Source: Nitrososphaerota archaeon (GTDB lineage Archaea > Thermoproteota > Nitrososphaeria > Nitrososphaerales > Nitrosopumilaceae). From it: 23,860 nucleotides of DNA. A program made the translations under genes and the position numbers. Shown here piece by piece: positions 21,653-23,860 of the stretch. Each line of letters opens with the position of its first letter. Positions within the stretch are counted from its first letter, which is position 1. Where the stretch lies: assembly GCA_016200035.1 (NCBI GenBank), contig JACQFM010000035.1, positions 1 through 23,860 of the forward strand, written 5' to 3'. The notes under the pieces were generated by a model. It was not told the origin of the DNA. It worked only from the letters and a program-made list of their open reading frames with translations, and made no database searches.

Positions 21653-22135
21653 ATGGCAGAGATGAGATCGTCAGTTGAGATAGATACGCCGATAGAAAAG
21701 GTATGGAACATTATTTCGGATCTTGACGGCGAGGCTGAGTTTTGGAACGGTATAACTTCGATAAGAAACATCTCACGGGAGGGCAACAGTGTTACTCGTG
21801 AGGTAGTGCTTGGCAAGGTTAACAGATGTTTGCAGACAGTTACAATCTTTCCTAGCCAGAAGGTCCACACAGTATGGACCAAAGGGACAATAAACGGCAC
21901 AAAAGATCTTGTTATCTCTCCAAGAGATGGCAGAACATATCTTGAGGGAATTTTGGACTACAAGTTCTCGGGGTTGGCGGGATTTTTGTCTGGAAAGATA
22001 AAGAAGGGACTTCAGCAGGAGCTAGAAGAAGCTTTACAGTTAATAAAAGAAAAAGCAGAGGGCAAACCACAACAAGGACTGAAGATGGAGGAGCGAAAGC
22101 ACTGGGCAGACTTTTATGATTCTGACAAAAAATAA
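21653..22135 (+). CDS. SRPBCC protein, second copy
   Basis: A 160-aa cytoplasmic protein with an SRPBCC fold: VEIDTPIEKVWNIISDLDGE, a central sheet (ISREGNSVTREVVLGK), and a C-terminal helix (SGKIKKGLQQELEEALQLI) followed by a charged tail (MEERKHWADFYDSDKK) that the copy at 10724 lacks. It resembles CoxG/polyketide-cyclase-like members that bind lipidic ligands. The role is unknown. A TATA-like GCTTAAATCATA lies at 21610-21621, implying a leader of about a dozen bases. It is followed 60 bases later by the coiled-coil membrane protein. Confidence 0.8.
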   Translation: MAEMRSSVEIDTPIEKVWNIISDLDGEAEFWNGITSIRNISREGNSVTREVVLGKVNRCLQTVTIFPSQKVHTVWTKGTINGTKDLVISPRDGRTYLEGILDYKFSGLAGFLSGKIKKGLQQELEEALQLIKEKAEGKPQQGLKMEERKHWADFYDSDKK

Positions 22136-22195
22136 AATTTTGGATTCTATTGCATCTTCTGTAGCTTATTTGGTCGTTATTAAACACACAAAGAC

Positions 22196-23374
22196 ATGAG
22201 AATATTTCCTGTACTGTCTAAGATTAATGTCTCTAGATGGGACCAATATCCATCAATCTTCTCAGCAGCTATTCTACCAGCAATATGGATTCTTGTCCTA
22301 ATTCGTAATGTAATGGGGGGACCAATATTTGATGATTATTCTATGATACGAATAGCTTTTGTTCTAGCATTATGTGCCCTCGGATTTACTTTTTGGTGTA
22401 AATGGAAAGAGGATAATTTGCCAAGAAAAAGAGAAAAATTAAAAACACAAATTCAATCGCTAACCAAACTATTAGTTCATACACATGCTCCAGCTGAATT
22501 TCTAAAAATGGAGCTAAAGAAGATCGAGGAACAAATTAACAAAGCAGAAACTGAACTACAAGAAACTGAGAGAAAAATTGGAGAGGCGAAGGCAAACATT
22601 GTAAAAGAAAAACAAACAAAAATAAGAAGTAGGTTAAAAAATTCAGCTAAGGTCGATTACGAAAAGTACGTCAAGATATTAAATAAGATAGAAAGTATTG
22701 GCAAGGAAGAAAAAGAAACAAAAGAAGAAGATAAAGCAAAAACCTCTAGTGGCCAACTTCTTATCTTTGCAGCTCTATATGCTATCGTAGGAGGTTTAGC
22801 CGTTACACAAGCGTTAACAGTATTTAGTGACCCTGATCGCAACGAGTATGTCACCTATGTACATAATTTGAAGGGATTCGTTGATCTGCTCTTAAGTAAA
22901 CATACGTTTGTCATAGCCAGTTTTTTTTCAGTCGCAGTCTTGTTTATTCACTGTGGAATAGTTTTCTTATCAAGCGATGCGAAGAAAATACTAATTGAGG
23001 GCAACAAGGTTGGACTCTTTATTGGCTCACTTTTGTTATTTCTAGAAGGTGTAGTTCTTTATTATGCTAGCAACGCGGTAGATAATATCTTAAACTTTTC
23101 GTTTTGGATTTTTTTGCTTATGGTTATTGATATTGTATGGGTCATCGTAAATATTCTAAAAAATATTGACATGTTGTTTCAATGGCTACACTTGGATGCT
23201 ATAATGCTCTCTTTTTTATTAACAATATTGATAATGTTTCAATCCTTATCTCAAATAACTTTGGAAGTCTATGTTTACGTATTAGTAATATTTCTTGCAA
23301 GGACTATTACTGATTATAAAATGGGCTGGAAAACTGTTTGGGGAAAGTTTGATGTTTCAGAAAAGTGGACATAA
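22196..23374 (+). CDS. Unknown polytopic membrane protein with a long cytoplasmic coiled coil
   Basis: A 392-aa protein. Two N-terminal membrane helices (about 22-38 and 50-68) are followed by a highly charged coiled coil (about 75-182, rich in Lys/Glu: KKIEEQINKAETELQETERK). About six more helices follow (186-207, 236-258, 271-291, 299-320, 334-350, 355-372), with a basic end (DYKMGWKTVWGKF). The even helix count puts both termini on the same side as the coil. I recognise no family. Its coding DNA is visibly richer in A/T and in AAA/AAT codons than the neighbouring surface-protein genes, which may reflect membrane composition or foreign origin. Possible roles are scaffold, transport-associated or defence-type membrane proteins; nothing decides. 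Confidence 0.7.
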   Translation: MRIFPVLSKINVSRWDQYPSIFSAAILPAIWILVLIRNVMGGPIFDDYSMIRIAFVLALCALGFTFWCKWKEDNLPRKREKLKTQIQSLTKLLVHTHAPAEFLKMELKKIEEQINKAETELQETERKIGEAKANIVKEKQTKIRSRLKNSAKVDYEKYVKILNKIESIGKEEKETKEEDKAKTSSGQLLIFAALYAIVGGLAVTQALTVFSDPDRNEYVTYVHNLKGFVDLLLSKHTFVIASFFSVAVLFIHCGIVFLSSDAKKILIEGNKVGLFIGSLLLFLEGVVLYYASNAVDNILNFSFWIFLLMVIDIVWVIVNILKNIDMLFQWLHLDAIMLSFLLTILIMFQSLSQITLEVYVYVLVIFLARTITDYKMGWKTVWGKFDVSEKWT

Positions 23375-23537
23375 TAACAGCTCTACTCGAACCAAACAGT
23401 TGAGATAGGGTAGAACATAGGCATATCCTAAAGAGTTATTCATTTGATAGATATTTCTAGTTTCTTCGTCAGTTGGATACTTACCTAAAAAAAATCCACA
23501 AGAGAGAAATCCAATTAAAGATAATCTTATCTGTCAT
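23357..23537 (-). pseudogene. Possible frameshifted small membrane protein gene
   Basis: On the minus strand ATG 23537 begins MTDKI, and one base out of frame an uninterrupted 58-codon stretch (23533 down to the TGA at 23357-23359) reads RLSLIGFLSCGFFLGKY, PTDEETRNIYQMNNSLGYAY, VLPYLNCLVRVELLL. A membrane helix followed by a polar segment is protein-like, but there is no start codon in that frame before its middle. One frameshift near 23520 would join the two. It overlaps the last 18 bases of the convergent plus-strand gene. This may be a decayed gene or chance. Confidence 0.22.
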
Positions 23538-23556
23538 ACATGCAATTACAAAACAC

Positions 23557-23860
23557 TTGAAAATATTTGTTATTGCAATATTGTGTGTTGCTATCAGTCT
23601 CACTTTATACTTTATATTAATACAACCCCCAGACCAACGTACAAAACAAGCTCAAGAGCAAGCTACAAAACAGGCTGCTAATTTCAAGTGTTCAGACGGC
23701 TTTACGCCTGGGATACAAAATCCAGCAAAAACTATCAGACCAGAACAGGTTACAGGTTCCGATTACAAAAAACATGATGTTATTGTAATAGGTGCGGGCA
23801 TGGCAGGACTTGAAGCGGCTAATCAATTAGATTCAAAGGGGCTTGATGTCATGGTACTTG
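23557..23860 (+). CDS. Membrane-anchored FAD-dependent oxidoreductase (N-terminal part, cut by window end)
   Basis: The open frame runs to the window end; 101 codons are visible from TTG 23557, the only usual start codon near the N-terminus. An N-terminal membrane helix (MKIFVIAILCVAISLTLYFI) is followed by a Gln/Ala/Lys-rich linker (KQAQEQATKQAANF), and then the FAD-binding Rossmann start VIVIGAGMAGLEAANQL (GxGxxG). The pattern GAGMAGLEAA is that of flavin amine-oxidase/phytoene-desaturase-like enzymes. With a single anchor the catalytic domain probably lies outside the cell, which would need folded export or external FAD loading; a signal peptide is the alternative reading. The substrate is not readable from this part. 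Confidence 0.75.
   Translation, partial: MKIFVIAILCVAISLTLYFILIQPPDQRTKQAQEQATKQAANFKCSDGFTPGIQNPAKTIRPEQVTGSDYKKHDVIVIGAGMAGLEAANQLDSKGLDVMVL

Overview
The window reads as chromosomal DNA of an ammonia-oxidising-type archaeon (Nitrososphaerota, formerly Thaumarchaeota; most like the Nitrosopumilales side). The evidence is: AT-rich DNA with short, mostly monocistronic genes; archaeal TATA-like boxes about 23-30 nt before many start codons, implying leaderless or short-leader transcripts; and several lineage-typical protein families. These include stand-alone NitrOD5-like proteins, DUF6659-like proteins, secreted proteins ending in a WIKNNAxWW module, a PEFG-type C-terminal sorting signal, a one-domain cupredoxin, and a PPOX/F420-type oxidoreductase. 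No rRNA, tRNA, CRISPR array, transposase or integrase was seen. Family names are from recognition of motifs, not database searches.

Layout. 1-5100: the tail of an unknown gene, a small conserved-looking protein, MsrA, a winged-helix regulator divergent from a NitrOD5-like protein, a zinc alcohol dehydrogenase, a tiny TPR protein, a radical SAM/SPASM-like enzyme and a YjbQ-family protein. 5200-10620: a stretch of secreted proteins, namely a matrixin-like metalloprotease, an Ig/HYR surface protein and a subtilisin-like protease. Between the first two lies a 650-base gap that is not empty. It holds an amber-interrupted ORF, a 23-codon ORF behind a good TATA box, and a clear 40-aa C2H2 zinc-finger gene on the minus strand. 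A truncated DUF1059-like gene and a small membrane protein sit before the subtilase. 10700-16470: small soluble proteins (SRPBCC, atypical PII, two DUF6659-like paralogues, phosphoribosyltransferase, PPOX oxidoreductase, second NitrOD5-like protein) and two exported proteins (SIMPL, repeat-bearing cupredoxin). 16650-23860: an unknown 241-aa protein, a five-FN3 PEFG surface protein, a membrane sensor with Cache-like, HAMP and class III nucleotidyl cyclase regions, a second SRPBCC protein, an unknown coiled-coil membrane protein, and the start of a membrane-anchored FAD oxidoreductase.

Together the genes suggest a housekeeping/accessory region dominated by envelope and signalling functions: six predicted exported proteins, one membrane sensor that would make a cyclic nucleotide, one PII-like sensor, and small DNA- or protein-binding regulators. 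No single dedicated operon or complete undescribed system is evident. The points most worth following up are the hidden zinc-finger gene, the tandem WIKNNAxWW modules shared by two neighbouring secreted proteins, the Lys-for-Arg change in the cyclase, and several small decaying or interrupted genes.
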